From: Rhabdophis nuchalis | Lineage: Eukaryota; Chordata; Lepidosauria; Squamata; Natricidae | Direction of reading: 5' to 3' | Assembly (NCBI GenBank): GCA_039707465.1 | Contig: CM077647.1 | Span: 45,259,110 to 45,323,109 of the forward strand | Length of the DNA: 64,000 nucleotides | Part shown: piece after piece, positions 23,993-36,061 of the stretch | Position numbering within the stretch: the stretch's first letter is position 1 | Layout of the letters: every line of letters begins with the position of its first letter | Notes under the pieces: model-generated | The model's database searches: none | What the model saw: only the letters and a program-made list of their open reading frames with translations | What the model was told of the DNA's origin: nothing | Translations under genes and position numbers: made by a program

Positions 23993-24381
23993 TAAGCTTG
24001 ATTTTTAAAATAAAAAAAGCAAATAAGCTTGGTTTAGGAATGCAATTATTGTATGATCTGAAAGAATTATACAGTGATCAATTTAATGATGTGTCCTCTC
24101 CCTCCCCGCCCAATCCTGCAAGTGTTATTTTTTACTAATTTGTATTTGTTATGTATTCGTAATTTATAGCTTCTGCATAAAATCCTGTACGCTCCTATTC
24201 TATCCTATTTAGACATGTTCAAACTCATTTTAATAATCAAGTTAATAGATTATAATATATTTATAATTATTAACAATCTAGATTTTCTATTAAATTATTT
24301 CTGTGCACACTTAGATATTTCACTACATATTTCACTACTGAAATTCAATTAATTTTACTCTGTATGTGTTTTTTAATTCAG

Positions 24382-25648
24382 AGATGAAGAGGGGGCAGAG
24401 CATTTACGAAAGCGCAATATGAAACTGCCTTTCATGTTTGCTACAGGTGAGGCTGTATTATATGAAGTAGTATTTCCTCAGCCTGGTATAATGGATTCAT
24501 CTCAGTCAAAGATTAAAAGTGGTATTGGAAAAGGAGCTGCTTCCAAGGCTGTACTGTGCAAAGAATCTGTTGATCCCAATTCACTTTTGGGAGCAATGTT
24601 GCAGCAGGATGAATCAGTTTATCTTTGCCCACCTGCTTCCAATAAAATATCTCTTGAGAGGGACTTTTTTGCAGACACTAGAGGTGAATTGAGCAGCATG
24701 ATGGGCAGAAATTGGCAGGATGCTCTTTTATCAGTAGGGAATAATAGCATTCTCAAACAAGAGCTGACTGACTGTCCTCAAGATAGTAACTTGATGGTCC
24801 CCGAAGAAAATGTAGGGCTTTTTCAGGATAACAAAAACAGTGAATTGTTCAGTATCATGAATATGCTCGAGACTGACTTTGATGATATAGACTTTAATTT
24901 TCAGCAGGAAGATGAGTTTTTTAAGAATGATTTTGCTGGTGCGGATGACATTAGAGATGGTGACATAACTGATGAAATCTTGACCTATGTTCATGAGTCT
25001 TTAAATAAGACAGACGTCTTGTATTCAAGTTGCCAGCAGCAGGAGCCCATGTTTCAGAATTCTGCTTGTTTAATGCAGCAGCAAATAGATCAGCAGCAGA
25101 TACCAACAATGATGGAACAGCAGCTGCCACAGCAGCTGCCACAGCAACAGCAACTGTGCCAGAAGATGAAGCACATGCAGGTAAATGGGATGTTCACAGA
25201 CTGGAACTCTCTCAGCAATACAACTTTTAACTCTTCCCAACAGCCGATACAACCATTTGACTTGTCTGACATACAAGAAATAACTCAGGAGTTCCCTTAC
25301 AAATCTGAAAACAGTACAGCATCATATGCCTGTAGAGAGGAATATACTCCTTACAAGCAACCTACCAGCATGATGTCACAATTCCCAGATTTTACAGAGG
25401 TAGACTTTTTCACTGAAAACTTTAATCTCTCTACTTTTCCAAGTTCTTCTGATTTAGATTTTCTCAACTGTTTTCAAGTCCCTGAAAGTCAGTCCTGTGA
25501 GCAGAACTCTCAGCAAGTTACAGAAACTTCAGACCCATGCTATGCTGGTGCTTTGTCAATGTATCAGTGTGTGTCTGAAGCCCAGGCAAATGGGTCAGAG
25601 CAAATGCAATACGATCCAGTATTATTGGAACAACAGCCATCAAACAAG
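24382..25648 (+). CDS. AHR: AHR exon 10 (transactivation domain)
   Basis: The large 1267-nt exon starts after TTAATTCAG, completes Thr, and encodes 422 residues from DEEGAEHLRKRN to QPSNK before GTATGG. It carries the conserved LRKRNxKLPFMFxTGEAVLYE segment, an acidic stretch around FDDIDFNFQQEDEFF, the DEILTYV motif, a Gln-rich region (codons at about 25072-25160) and the conserved CQKMKHMQVNGMF. These are the acidic and Gln-rich parts of the AHR transactivation domain. The frame is uninterrupted. The N-terminal part is strongly conserved and the rest diverges, typical of AHR1 orthologues. Confidence 0.98.
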
Positions 25649-26332
25649 GTATGGAAATAACACTTTTAAAACAGCCTTGTAGAGTTTTTGACTGTTTGTT
25701 TGTGCAATTAAACGAGTCAGAAACTAACAGGGATAAAATAATAAATGAAGTACCCTATTTTTCGGAGTATAAGATGCACCTTTCTTCCTCTAAAAAGAAA
25801 GTGAAAATCTGGGTGCGTCTCTTATACATCGAATACAGCATTTTTGGTCTCCTGAAACTCCACCACCTTCACCAAAATGGCTATGCATAGCCTTATGGAG
25901 GCTTTCAGACAGCTCCTGGTGGCTGGGGAGGGAAGAAATGACAGAAAACCGGCCCACTTTTTGTAACCCCCCCCCCCCAGCAGCACTCTATAAGACTCCA
26001 TAAGGCTATGCATGCAATTATTTTGACAATAAAAGGCCCATTTTCGCGAAAGATGGCCTGTTTTGCCCCCCCCCCCCCAGGAGCACTTTGCAAGCTCCCC
26101 CACGGCTAGTCATGCCTTTTATTTGAAAAAAAGGGCCCATTTTTGAAAAAAAAAGGGGGGGGGCTGTTTTGGGAAGGCTTGCGAGTACAAAACTTTTTTT
26201 TTTCCCTTTTGGAAAGCTGTTTAGAGTGGTTGATGAGAATTACATTGATCAGGTGCTGTGCTAGCAGAAACAGAGTCTTAAGGGCTACAGCGATTTCCTT
26301 CTCCAGCACATGGATAAATACACCTGGAAAAA

Positions 26333-26530
26333 TCTACCTACCTACCTACTCTCTCTCCCTACCTATCTACTGTATTTCTCTCTCTCTCTCTCTCCCTCCC
26401 TCTCCTCTCTCTCTCCCCTCTATCTACCTATACCTACCTACCTACTCTCTCTCTCCCTACCTACCTATCTACTCTATTTCTCTATCTCTCTATTTCTCTC
26501 TCGCTATCTCTCTACCTACCTACCTATTTA
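26333..26530. repeat. CTAC/CTCT microsatellite, left part
   Basis: Degenerate CTAC and CTCT units. The same kind of sequence resumes at 30100 after the LINE, so the LINE appears to have landed inside the array. Confidence 0.9.
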
Positions 26531-28329
26531 CAGGGGTGGTGGGAGACGGGATGTACATTACCTGTTGGAGGACCGTGGCTGCTGGCTACGGGTGGTCACG
26601 TGCTCCAACCCCCCATGCTCCCATCGCAGACTAGGTGGGCAAGAACCACAGAACCGGGGCCCTAGGCTGATGTTATGCAACGCCAGGTCCATGATACAAA
26701 AAGCCCCCCTCATCTGTGACCTTGTGTCAGAGGGGGACACGGACCTGGTGGGTATAACGGAAACCTGGTTGGGCCACGAGGGAGGATTACCCCTCGTAGA
26801 AATGTGCCCACCAGGCTACTGAGCCTTCCATCAGCCTAGGGCCCTAGGGAGGGGTGGGGGGTGGCGATTATGGTTAGGGAAGGTCTTAAGCCGAAGGAGA
26901 CCACGATCCCTCAGACGACCGGATGTGAGTCTCTCTTCGTGAGGTGGGGCCTACGGAGGCAGTTGGGCATGTTAGTTGTATACCTGGCTCCTCGCTATGC
27001 AACAACAGCCTTGCCCGAGCTCCTAGAGGTGATAGCCGAGGTGGTGGTTGAGACTCCCAGACTTTTGGTCATGGGGGACTTCAACCTGCCGTCAGTAGGC
27101 GAGACCTCTGGAGTAGCTCGGGAGTTCATGGCCTCCATGGCAGCCATGGACCTGACCCAGGTAGTTTTAGGCCCTACTCAGGAGACACCCTGGACTTAAT
27201 CTTTGTCTCGGGACAGTGGAGTAGTGATCTGGGAATAGGGGATTTAGCTATCACACCCCTGTCATGGACAGATCACGCTCTCCTTCGGTTGGACTTTCCA
27301 ATCGCCGCACCTCACCGCGGGGAGGCGGAGCCTGATATTCCTATATGGTTCCGCCCCAGGCTCCTGATGGACCCAGAAAGGTTCCAGAGGGAGCTTGGGC
27401 CAATTCCTGTGGACTTGCCCCGCGACTCGACTGAGCACCTAGTGACCGCATGGTTAAGTGCGGCCACGGGGGCCTTGGACCGAGTCGCGCTCTTGCGGCG
27501 ACGAATCACCCAGGCTCCTTGGTTTACCGAGGAGCTGAGGGAGATGAAACGCCACAAGAGACGCCTAGAGAGCAGATAGAGATCTTCTCGCTCTGAAGCC
27601 GACCGAACACTAGTGAGAACCCATATTAGGACTTACTTAGTGGCGATAAGGGTGGCCAAACGTGAGTATTGCCCCACCCTTATTGCATCCGCAGATAACC
27701 GCTCTGCCGCCCTGTTTGGGATGACCCGCTCCCTCCTTCACCAGAGGCCGCGGGAAGCCTCTCTACAGGGACGAGCAGAGGAATTTGGGATTTATCTGCA
27801 GGATAAAATCATTCGGATTTGGAATGAGCTACCCTCCATAGAGAGTGGTCCAGTCGGATTGTCCGAGGCTGTTCTTGAGGCACTATCCTGGGAGGAGTTT
27901 GACTTTGTTACTACCGAAGATATGGACAGGTTGTCAAAGAGACGTAAGGCTACCACATGTTTATTGGACCCATGTCCCTCCTGGCTTGTACTGGCATCCT
28001 GGGAGACGACAAGAGGCTGACTCCAGGGCATTGTCAACGCATCTTTGAGTGAGGGGTCCTTGCCTGCCGTCTTAAAAGAGGCGATAGTAAGGCCCCTCCT
28101 CAAGAAGCCGTCCCTGGGCCCAGCATTATTAGAAAACTATCGTCCAGTCTCCAACCTTCACTTTTTAGTGAAGGTTGTAGAGAGTGTGGTGGCCCAACAG
28201 TTTCCGCGACACCTGGAGGAAATTGATTATCTAGACCCGCGCCAATCCGGCTTCCGACCTGGTCACAGCACCGAGACAGCATTGGTCGCGTTGGTTGATG
28301 ATCTCTGGAGGGCGTGGGATAGAGGATAT

Positions 28330-28734
28330 TCTATGTATGGTATGCTGGTTTAACAGTTGCGGAGAGGAAGGCACTACAGAGAGTGATCAATTCGGCACAA
28401 GAAACCATCGGTTGCCCTCTGACATCACTGGATAACATCGCCAGATCTCGCTGCTTTAGCAGAGCAAGGAAGATTCTCAAAGATGATTCACACCCTGGTT
28501 GTTATCTCTTTGCCCTTCTACCATCAGGCAGAAGATATCAAAGTATAGCCAGCCGAATGAACAGGTTTAAAAGTAGCTTCTATCCATAGGCTGTGAGGCT
28601 TTTAAATTCAACCGCATTCACTCCATGCACATGCTAGTTTTTTCTTTTTTCTTTTCTCTTTTTTGTTTCTGTTATAATTTTGCACCAGTGAAGTTAAAAC
28701 CAATTTCATTGTAATTTTTACAATGACAATAAAG

Positions 28735-28814
<80 letters not shown>
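28330..28814 (+). mobile_element. 3' end of a different LINE (Rex1/L2-like) nested in the L2
   Basis: An open segment encodes [27 protein letters not shown] and LLPSGRRYQSIASR, ending FKSSFYP then TAG at 28587-28589. This RT C-terminal pattern (WYG.L, LLPSGRRY, SFYP) is typical of Rex1/L2-related LINEs of fish and reptiles and differs from the host LINE. A short 3' UTR ends in ACAATAAAG and about 80 bp of (ATT)n. The host LINE sequence resumes at CCTAGTCCTGTTAGACC. Confidence 0.75.
28735..28814. repeat. (ATT)n tail of the nested LINE
   Basis: About 26 ATT units directly after ACAATAAAG. They give false Ile-rich open frames on both strands. Confidence 0.97.
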
Positions 28815-30099
28815 CCTAGTCCTGTTAGACCTCTCAGCGGCTTTTGATACCATCGACCATAGTATCCTATTGCACCGACTGGGGGGGTTGGGGCTGGGAG
28901 GCACCGTTTTACGGTGGTTCTCGTCGTACCTCTCTGGTCGGTCGCAATATGTGTTGACGGGGGCAGAGGTCGGCCTCGAAACCCCTCCTATGTGGGGTTC
29001 CTCGGGTTGGTCCTCTCGCCCCTCCTATTCAACACATATATGAAGCCGCTGGGCGAGATCATCCGTGGTTTTGGGGTGGGATATCATCTGTAAGCTGATG
29101 ATACTCAGCTGTACATATCCACCCCAGACCACCCCAACGATGCCGCCTAGATGTTGTCCCGGTGTTTGGAGGCCATACGGATCTGGATGGGTAGTAACAA
29201 ACTCAAGCTCAACCCGTCCAAGACTGAGTGGCTGTGGTTTCCGGCACCCGGTTCAGCCAGATTACTCCAACTCTGGCCATTGGGGGCGAAACACCGGCCC
29301 CCGTGGAGAGGGTGCGGAATTTGGGTATTCTCCAGGATTCCCGGCTGTCCATGGAGGACCATGTGGCGGCCGTGGCCAGGGGGGCGTTTCATCAGGTATG
29401 CCTGATGCGCCAATTGCGCCCCTTACTGGACCGGGCTGCCCTCCGCACAGCCACTCAAGCTCTAGTGACATCCCAACTCGACTACTGTAATGCTGTCTAC
29501 ATGGGGCTTCCCTTGAGGTGCACTCGAAAGCTACAGTTAGTCCAGAATGAAGCCGCGCGGGTGATTACGGGAGCCTCTAGATGCTCCCATATAACACCGA
29601 TCCTGTGCGAGCTGCACTGGCTTCCTGTGGCCTTTAGGGTGCACTTCAAGGTTCTGACAAACATCTTTAAAGCGCTCCATGGCTCGGGGCCTAGTTATAT
29701 GCGAGACCGTCTCCTGCCCCATACATCCCTTCGGCTGATCCGCTCCCACAGAGAGGGCCTTCTCAGGGTGCCGTCAGCCGGGCAATGCCGACTGGCGACA
29801 CCCAGGGGAAGAGCCTTCTCTGTGGTGGGCCCTGCCCTTTGGAACGACCTACCCCCTGAATTGCGTACCATCTCGGACCTCCGTATCCTCCGCCAGTGTC
29901 TAAAGACACCTTTTTCAGCAAGCCGGCCTAGCCTAACCTCCCGTCAGGGCTAATTTGGTTTTAGCATAGGATTGTAATTTAATATGTTTTTAAATTTTGT
30001 ATTTATCGTTTTGTATGTTTTTTAATTCCTGTGCGCCGCCCTGGGTCCTTCATGGAGAAGGGCGGGATATAAATGTGATTAAAATAAAATAAAAAATAC

Positions 30100-30235
30100 T
30101 CTTTCTTTCTCTCTCTCTCTCTCTCTCTCTCCCTTTTTCTACCTACCTACCTAACTACTATCTCTCTCTCCCTACCTACCTACTGTATTTCTCCCTCTCT
30201 TTTCTCTCCCTCTCTATCTACCTACTTACTTTTTT
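30100..30235. repeat. CTAC/CTCT microsatellite, right part
   Basis: Continuation of the array at 26333-26530 after the LINE insertion. Confidence 0.85.
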
Positions 30236-30279
30236 TGCCCTTCAAAACCCGGGTGCGTCTTCTATTCAAAAAAATATGG

Positions 30280-30425
30280 TAATGAAGGTTTCAAATATTT
30301 TCCACTACTATTTTATGTTTTTATGTTTGTAACAAAAATGCCTCATAGAAGCCAAATGTTTAACAATCAATCATTACAGGAATCCCTTTTATAAAATAAA
30401 CTGGGTGGAATAAAACTTAATAAAT
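30280..30425 (+). repeat. Second copy of the intron 9 segment
   Basis: It matches 23322-23475 in direct orientation, beginning exactly at the right edge of the MITE (TAATGAAGGTTT versus TAATGAAGATTT in the other copy). Confidence 0.85.
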
Positions 30426-30795
30426 TAAATATAACAGCCTACAGATGGGCCACTGGACCTCAATATAACAGCAAGTCTATTTTGTTTTCAAAGCCACAAT
30501 CAGGTAGCTCTGTGCAAGCCAGTATAGTCTCTATGTTCACACTGCAATGACCCAGTGACCAGACATAATCATCATTAAGATGTCATAGATACTTTATAAA
30601 GCAAGATTTTTGTTGAAAAGAGAAATACTTCTTTATTAATAATGGAATAACTAAATGTATTTGGCTGTTTCCACAATGGTCTGAGGATAAGACAAAAACA
30701 TTGCCAATAGAAAAGTGGGAAATGAGGGTTTAAGCACTCCTAAATTAGCTATTTTAAAATCAGGTTGACTTAACTTTTCATAATGAATAGATTTA

Positions 30796-31268
30796 CTGTA
30801 TTTTTTGGACTATAAGATGCACTGGAGTATAGGATGCACCAAGATTGTGAAGACGTAATTATTTAAAAAAACCGCTTTTGCCCTCCCCAGCCAGGAGTAC
30901 TCGGCAGGCCTCCCAAACCTTCTGCACATGCAGAGAGTTAGAGAGGCCTGCAACGTGCTCCTGGGGACTGGGCAGGGCGAAAACGAACAAAAAAATGGCC
31001 GGGTTTTGCAAAAAAAAAAGGCATGCAGAGAGTTTGAGAGGTCTGCAAAGTGCTCCTGGGCGCCATTTTGCTCGTTTGCACTCCCAGCCTCCAGGGGCAC
31101 TTTGCAAACCTCCCACACCCTCTGCATGTCCACTTTTGCAAAAAATGGGATGTGCGGTGGGTGGGGTTTCGGGAGGGCAAAAATTCTATATTCAGTGTAT
31201 AAGACGCACCCAGATTTCCACCCTCTTCTTTAGAGAAAAAAAGTGCATTTTATACTCCAAAAATATAG
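30796..31268. mobile_element. TA-flanked MITE (GTATAAGATGCACC family), 473 bp
   Basis: The left end CTGTATTTTTTGGACTATAA and the right end, inward, CTATATTTTTGGAGTATAA are inverted repeats flanked by TA. GGATGCACC and AAGACGCACCC subterminal motifs occur near both ends. The interior has internal inverted matches around CTCTGCATG and TGCTCCTGG. Confidence 0.85.
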
Positions 31269-31427
31269 TATATTGGCTTCAGTGCAACCTGAGACAATTA
31301 GTTAAGTCCAATTCTTTCTATTTAAGCAAAAAAAATATTTTTTCTGGGTATAATATCATTTTTACCTGGTTGTATATTAAGATAGATTGAATGGTTTCTG
31401 TTTAATAAAAGTTTGTCTGTGTTCCAG

Positions 31428-31580
31428 TTTCAGAATATTTTTGCTGAAGAAAACTTGCATGATGATTATCTACAGCAATTAGAAGCTGTCAGCACTCAAC
31501 CTGGGACACATCTTCAGCCACTTCATCATTCAACAGAATCCAGATCATTCTCAGATTTAGCATCTAATGGTTTTGTGTAG
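31428..31580 (+). CDS. AHR: AHR exon 11 (C terminus and stop)
   Basis: After GTGTTCCAG it encodes 50 residues, FQNIFAEENLHDDYL, then THLQPLHHSTESRSFSDLAS and NGFV, followed by TAG at 31578-31580. Human AHR ends with the same THLQPLHHPSEARPFPDL pattern. Together with exons 3-10 this gives about 777 residues; with exons 1-2 the protein would be about 860, close to the 848 of human AHR. Confidence 0.97.
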   Translation, partial: FQNIFAEENLHDDYLQQLEAVSTQPGTHLQPLHHSTESRSFSDLASNGFV

Positions 31581-34162
31581 TCCAACAACAAAGTCCTGCA
31601 GAGAAATTTGATCAAGACTCTTAAGTGGAGAATGAAAATCAGATGTTGCACTTAATATGCATGCATATAGAATACGTCATTCAAAACTTGATATTTATAT
31701 GTGGAAGTTGGAGCTATTCCTATAGCCTAAAAGTGTGCACATGTCAGTGAGAGTATGCACCATTGTAATATAATTGCTGCATCACATTTAGAGCATAAGA
31801 TAAGGCAAATGGTTTTATTGTTTTAAAAATAAAATGGATACTCTAAGAATCTTATTTGGAATAGCATAAAAATTTCTTACATTGCTTCAAGCTTTTTCGA
31901 ACCTGGTGTTCTAGTCAGAAGAGCAAGTAAAGCATATAGTTTAATTGCATACTTGCTTATGATTTTCCATTTTTTCTTTTATTTTACACTTCAGGTTCTA
32001 GCACTTTAATAGAACGTTTGATAGAAAAAAACAAAATGCAGTTTTAGGTTTTGTACAACAAATTTCATTGCATTACTTCTTTACAGTTAGCCCAAGTGCC
32101 TAACAAAGTAGCTTCATTATCTTCAAAAGGCACTTGTAGAAAAGGAGAAGTTATTATGAAAACTAGTAGTCTGCATTTTATGGCTGTTCTTTTGTTGCTG
32201 TAGTTTGTTTGAAAGCGAAGGCTATTACTTTAGCTTTCTATTTTTACTAAGTATAATTCTGCTTTTTTAGGGCTTCAGGTAAGGCTTCTTGTAAGAGATT
32301 AAGATTTTTTATTTTATGTTCAGCTGCTTTTTTGCATTCTTCAGGTAGAACAGGGTAAAACAGGCATCTTGAAGGAGTATTCATCTCCTAAAAATTGTTT
32401 TTGAATTTCATATATTACAGAAAAAAACATGTGCCTTATCTTGTGTTGCAATGCTTACTCAGAAGTCTTTTTTTTAAAGCATAACCCTGTTCTATGCAAA
32501 TAATTCCATTAAAATTGTTGATGAATGGTTAATTTTTTTAAAATAGCATAAATAGCAGTAGTAAATACTATTAACTTTTACTTTAGCTAACATTTCTACA
32601 CCGTGTCACATATTGATCGGCTGCTGTTTCCTTCCTTCTGTTTCAGTGGAAAAAGAATCCACTGACATTAAACATCCTGATGATTGCACTCTGAAAGAAA
32701 AAGCTCTTTCTATTTTGCAAATTCACTTTAAATGTCTTTGTTCACCTGATAAAATTGAAAATTTATTTTAATTCAAATTTAGAAAGAAATTATCCTTGAA
32801 AGAGAAAGGATACTTTAAATTTTGTTTTAAAATGTAAAGAAAACCCCCTAGTTTTAGGGATTGTTTTTAACCTGAAGATTTTTAGCAATGTAAGCACCAA
32901 TGTTTGGTGTTTTGTAGTAGTTTAAGGGCAGGAAATATACATGTACAGGCAAATGAATGCCAATATGTGATGTGTAGTTAACATATAATAAGTTCCATTT
33001 ATAACATTATAAAATACTTTAAAGAAGTTAATTTTAAATTGTTATCAATACACATAACATATATTGCATAACTGTATATCACAAATTACAGAATAGTGTT
33101 GTTTGATTTTTTTTTTTAATGAAAATACTGCCTCAGGAGTATGTTCAGATTTTTGATGTTTCAGTCAAATTTAATGAAAAGAATACAAGGAATGTTTTGT
33201 AGGACATGACTGTAGGTGACTTGGTTTCAAGCAATTCAAATGAGTTAAAAAATTTGTTTTAAATGCTTCCAAAATTTATGTAATACTGATCTTCTAGCAA
33301 AGATTGTTAAGTAATTTGTAAAACTTTTGAGTTTAACAACTAGCACAACTTTTAAAGAGCTTTAAAAAGTACTTTTTGATTGCATACCACAATCAAATAA
33401 TATTCATAAATAAACATGATTTTAGAACCATATTGTCTGATAAGGCACTAAAGGCTTTGCTCAGCCCATCCCTAAATTTATTAGTTCAGTAGTAACTTAA
33501 TTATTTCTGAAAATTTAGTCTTGTTTCTAAATGATTTCTATTACTTTTTTTAAAAAAGAACAATATATGATTATTATTACTATTACAAGGGTAATGTTAA
33601 CAATCAGAAAACCTACTTTAAAAAGTCAAGGTTCAAAGGGATAGCATACTTTTTATATAAAAAGAAAAATGTGGGGAAAGCCACAACAAAAAATCTCTGT
33701 GTATCATTTCACTGCTATGCCAAATATTATCCAATCACGTAAGTGCCAAGGTTGCAATACAAACTGTGCTGCCTTATTGTAAGTTAGTTTATGTTATGCA
33801 TAATATCAGCTGTTTTTCTTCATTAGGTTGTGCCTATATACAACAAACCTGTGTATTGGTGTTGCACTTTTGATCTACATCATACTCTTAAAAGCAATGA
33901 AATTCTGACTTCGTCCCTTGAAAACTTACCTGTCTTCCCCTCATTCCAAAGAAATTATTGCCTATATAAAATTATTATAGTTTTAATCAGTATTAGTGCA
34001 CCCTTTTGTAGATTATGTCTTGACTTTTTCTCTTTCCCTTTCAAACCCCATTCCCCTTTAGTCTATGTTTTATGTTATACAATTAATTTCTTCTTTGTAA
34101 GGTTATAATTTTGTAGTGCTTTTAATGAGCTTCAGTAAAACTTGTAAAGCTTAATATATGGT

Positions 34163-34168
34163 AATAAA
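34163..34168 (+). terminator. AHR: Candidate poly(A) signal AATAAA
   Basis: Canonical hexamer about 2.58 kb after the AHR stop, followed by ATATCTCCTGAA. Confidence 0.45.
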
Positions 34169-35171
34169 ATATCTCCTGAATACACTGATCCATAATTTAT
34201 TTTACAACTCCTCATACTTGGCTTATTTTATGAAAAACACATTATTAGAGGAAAATACAGACATTTCATACTGTGTAATCAAACTTTGTTTTCAGAAGTG
34301 TTTCCCCTTCAGTAATTTCTTGCATAAATCCCTCAATCTCTGTGGCTATCAACACAGAATTAGTCACTGACTATATAGCTTGTTTTTCAATAATAACATT
34401 TTTTTTTCTAAACACATCAAACACTTGGTATACTCTTATCATTTTATTGACAAAAGAAATTATAATTACAAGTAGAATTAAGGAGAATGGAATAAATAGA
34501 AATAAAGTCAAGATCTAAGTTTTATTTGCTGCTATTTAGGTTTGTTTACTGGTCAAGTAGACAGCAATATAAAACAATTTCTTGAACCCTTTTCTAGCAT
34601 CAACTTTCAAAATGCTTCATAAAGTTGATGTATGTACATAAAAGTATGTGTTTAAATATTTTTAGGATGCCTTTGAAGGCAATAGCACTGATTCCATTTT
34701 AGACTGAATCTAGAAATAACTACTGAATTCCTACATCATGTAATGTAAATCTGGCTGGTATTCAGTGGATGCAGTTATATGTGTGAAAATCCTTGGGTTG
34801 GGACCATAGTATTTCAGTTCTGAAGAAATATTCTTCAGTGTATTATTCTATTACTAAATCTCCATTCTAGTGAATATTTGGAATAGATAACATGTATGGT
34901 ATTTCTTCCTTGCAATGTATAACCATTAATTTTAGTTTTTTAAATTATAAAACAAATAATTTAAATAGATTTTAGTCAAGTTTGCATTAAAAATACCAAA
35001 ACAATTTTTAAAAATCATCAATCATACATAGTTTTGCTAGGATGAAATATACCAGGGTTTTTGGGGGGTTCTGCACATTATTCCAAGATTTGCATTTAAA
35101 AGAACAGCCTAAAACAGAAGTGGGGATTTTGGGCTTTGGGTGTGGATTTAGTTCTCAATTTTCAACCATTT

Positions 35172-35513
35172 ATTTATTCAAAGTTATAACAGCACTGGAA
35201 AAAGTGGTGTGACTGGTCCTTGCACTTAGACCATTGCAAGATCCTTACTGTCACCTGATTAAAATTCAGGCACATATATTTATGATGACTGCAGTTTCTA
35301 AGGATCATGTGATTGCCACTTAGGACCTTACCAATTGGCTGGTGATAAGCAAAGTCGAAGGGAGAAGCCAAACTCACTTTAGTAAAGTGTAGGGATTTGC
35401 TTAACAACCATGGCAAAAACGATAGCAAAACCACACATGATTCACTAAACAATTGCCTTGCTTAGTAATGGAAATTCTGGTCACAATGGTGTTCATAAGC
35501 CACAAACTACCTA
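35172..35513 (-). mobile_element. MITE (AGGTAGTC family)
   Basis: Contains GCAAAGTCGAAGGGAGAAGC, AACAACCATGGCAAAAACG and TAGTAATGGAAATTCTGGTC and ends CACAAACTACCTA, the reverse complement of the family start. The left terminus is degraded. Confidence 0.7.
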
Positions 35514-36055
35514 TACAAAGTTACTTATTACAATAATTCAGAATTAAAAATAGCTGGATTCAGAGTTATACCACAAACTAAAATTTAGTTTGGAGGGAGA
35601 CCCAATAAAAAAAGCAAGAAGAAAAGAGATCAAATATGAATAAAGACATTACAATTGGGGAGGGGGAGGAGGAAGTGGGATGAAAAAACCCCTGAAAAAA
35701 TAAAGCAATAGTCTCGCTTGAATTCGAAGAACACTAGGAAACTTAGTTTGAAACCGTGAAAATCCAACATTTTTTGCCATAAAGTTATACAAATAGGAGG
35801 AACCATTACTGTTGTGATTATAGGAATAGGAGAACTCTATACCTTGTAAAAAGTGAATTCTTCCTTCATTCCATCTTTTGACTGGAGGAAAATAAATTAG
35901 GAAAAAAACATTTGGTTTTAAAGGAACTTGGTAACAAACCACAGACTGGTTTCGTATGGAGAGAGTTTGGTCTGTATTTCAACAGAGATTAATTCAATTC
36001 TGATTAGTCTGTTTAATTATTGTAATATCTCCTGTTTGTATTTTAGTTTGTTTTG

Positions 36056-36061
36056 AATAAA
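36056..36061 (+). terminator. AHR: Candidate distal poly(A) signal AATAAA
   Basis: TTGAATAAAGTTTTTTC with a downstream T-rich element and upstream TGTAATATC and TGTTTGTA. It would give a 4.5-kb 3' UTR. Confidence 0.5.

Larger units (their letters stand above)
23027..24381 (+). other. AHR: AHR intron 9
   Basis: GT...AG intron of 1.36 kb. It contains the duplicated segment at 23322-23475 and the SINE at 23753-23992; otherwise AT-rich. Confidence 0.9.
26531..30085 (+). mobile_element. Decayed L2 LINE with a nested LINE fragment
   Basis: Collinear with the intact copy from the 5' leader (GGGTGGTGGGAGACGGGATG) to the stem-loop at 30036-30065 and an AATAAA-rich tail. The coding region is broken by several stops (near 26821, 27578 and 28018) and frameshifts. 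Endonuclease (VMGDFNLPSVG) and RT parts ([23 protein letters not shown]) remain recognisable. Positions 28330-28814 are a foreign insert. Tail class matches the intact element at 16352, not the ATT-tailed class. Confidence 0.9.
25753..30279. mobile_element. TA-flanked MITE (GTATAAGATGCACC family) split by insertions
   Basis: The left end CCCTATTTTTCGGAGTATAA continues AGATGCACC. The right end, read inward on the minus strand, is CCATATTTTTTTGAATAGAA followed by AGACGCACC. TA flanks both ends (25751-25752 and 30280-30281). The interior is interrupted by a CTAC/CTCT microsatellite and the L2 LINE at 26531-30085. No transposase is present. C-runs at about 25970 and 26070 mark polymorphic tracts. 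Confidence 0.8.
25649..31427 (+). other. AHR: AHR intron 10 (5.8 kb, transposon-rich)
   Basis: GT...AG intron dominated by a MITE carrying a microsatellite and a decayed L2 LINE (25753-30279) and a second MITE of the same family (30796-31268). Confidence 0.92.

Noticed and set aside
28608..29043. Ile-rich frames around (ATT)n
   Set aside because: They come from the microsatellite tail of the nested LINE joined to LINE RT sequence.
25751..30287. ATGAAG on both sides of the MITE as a 6-bp target duplication
   Set aside because: The related segment in intron 9 has both ATGAAG copies around TA, and other family members show only TA.
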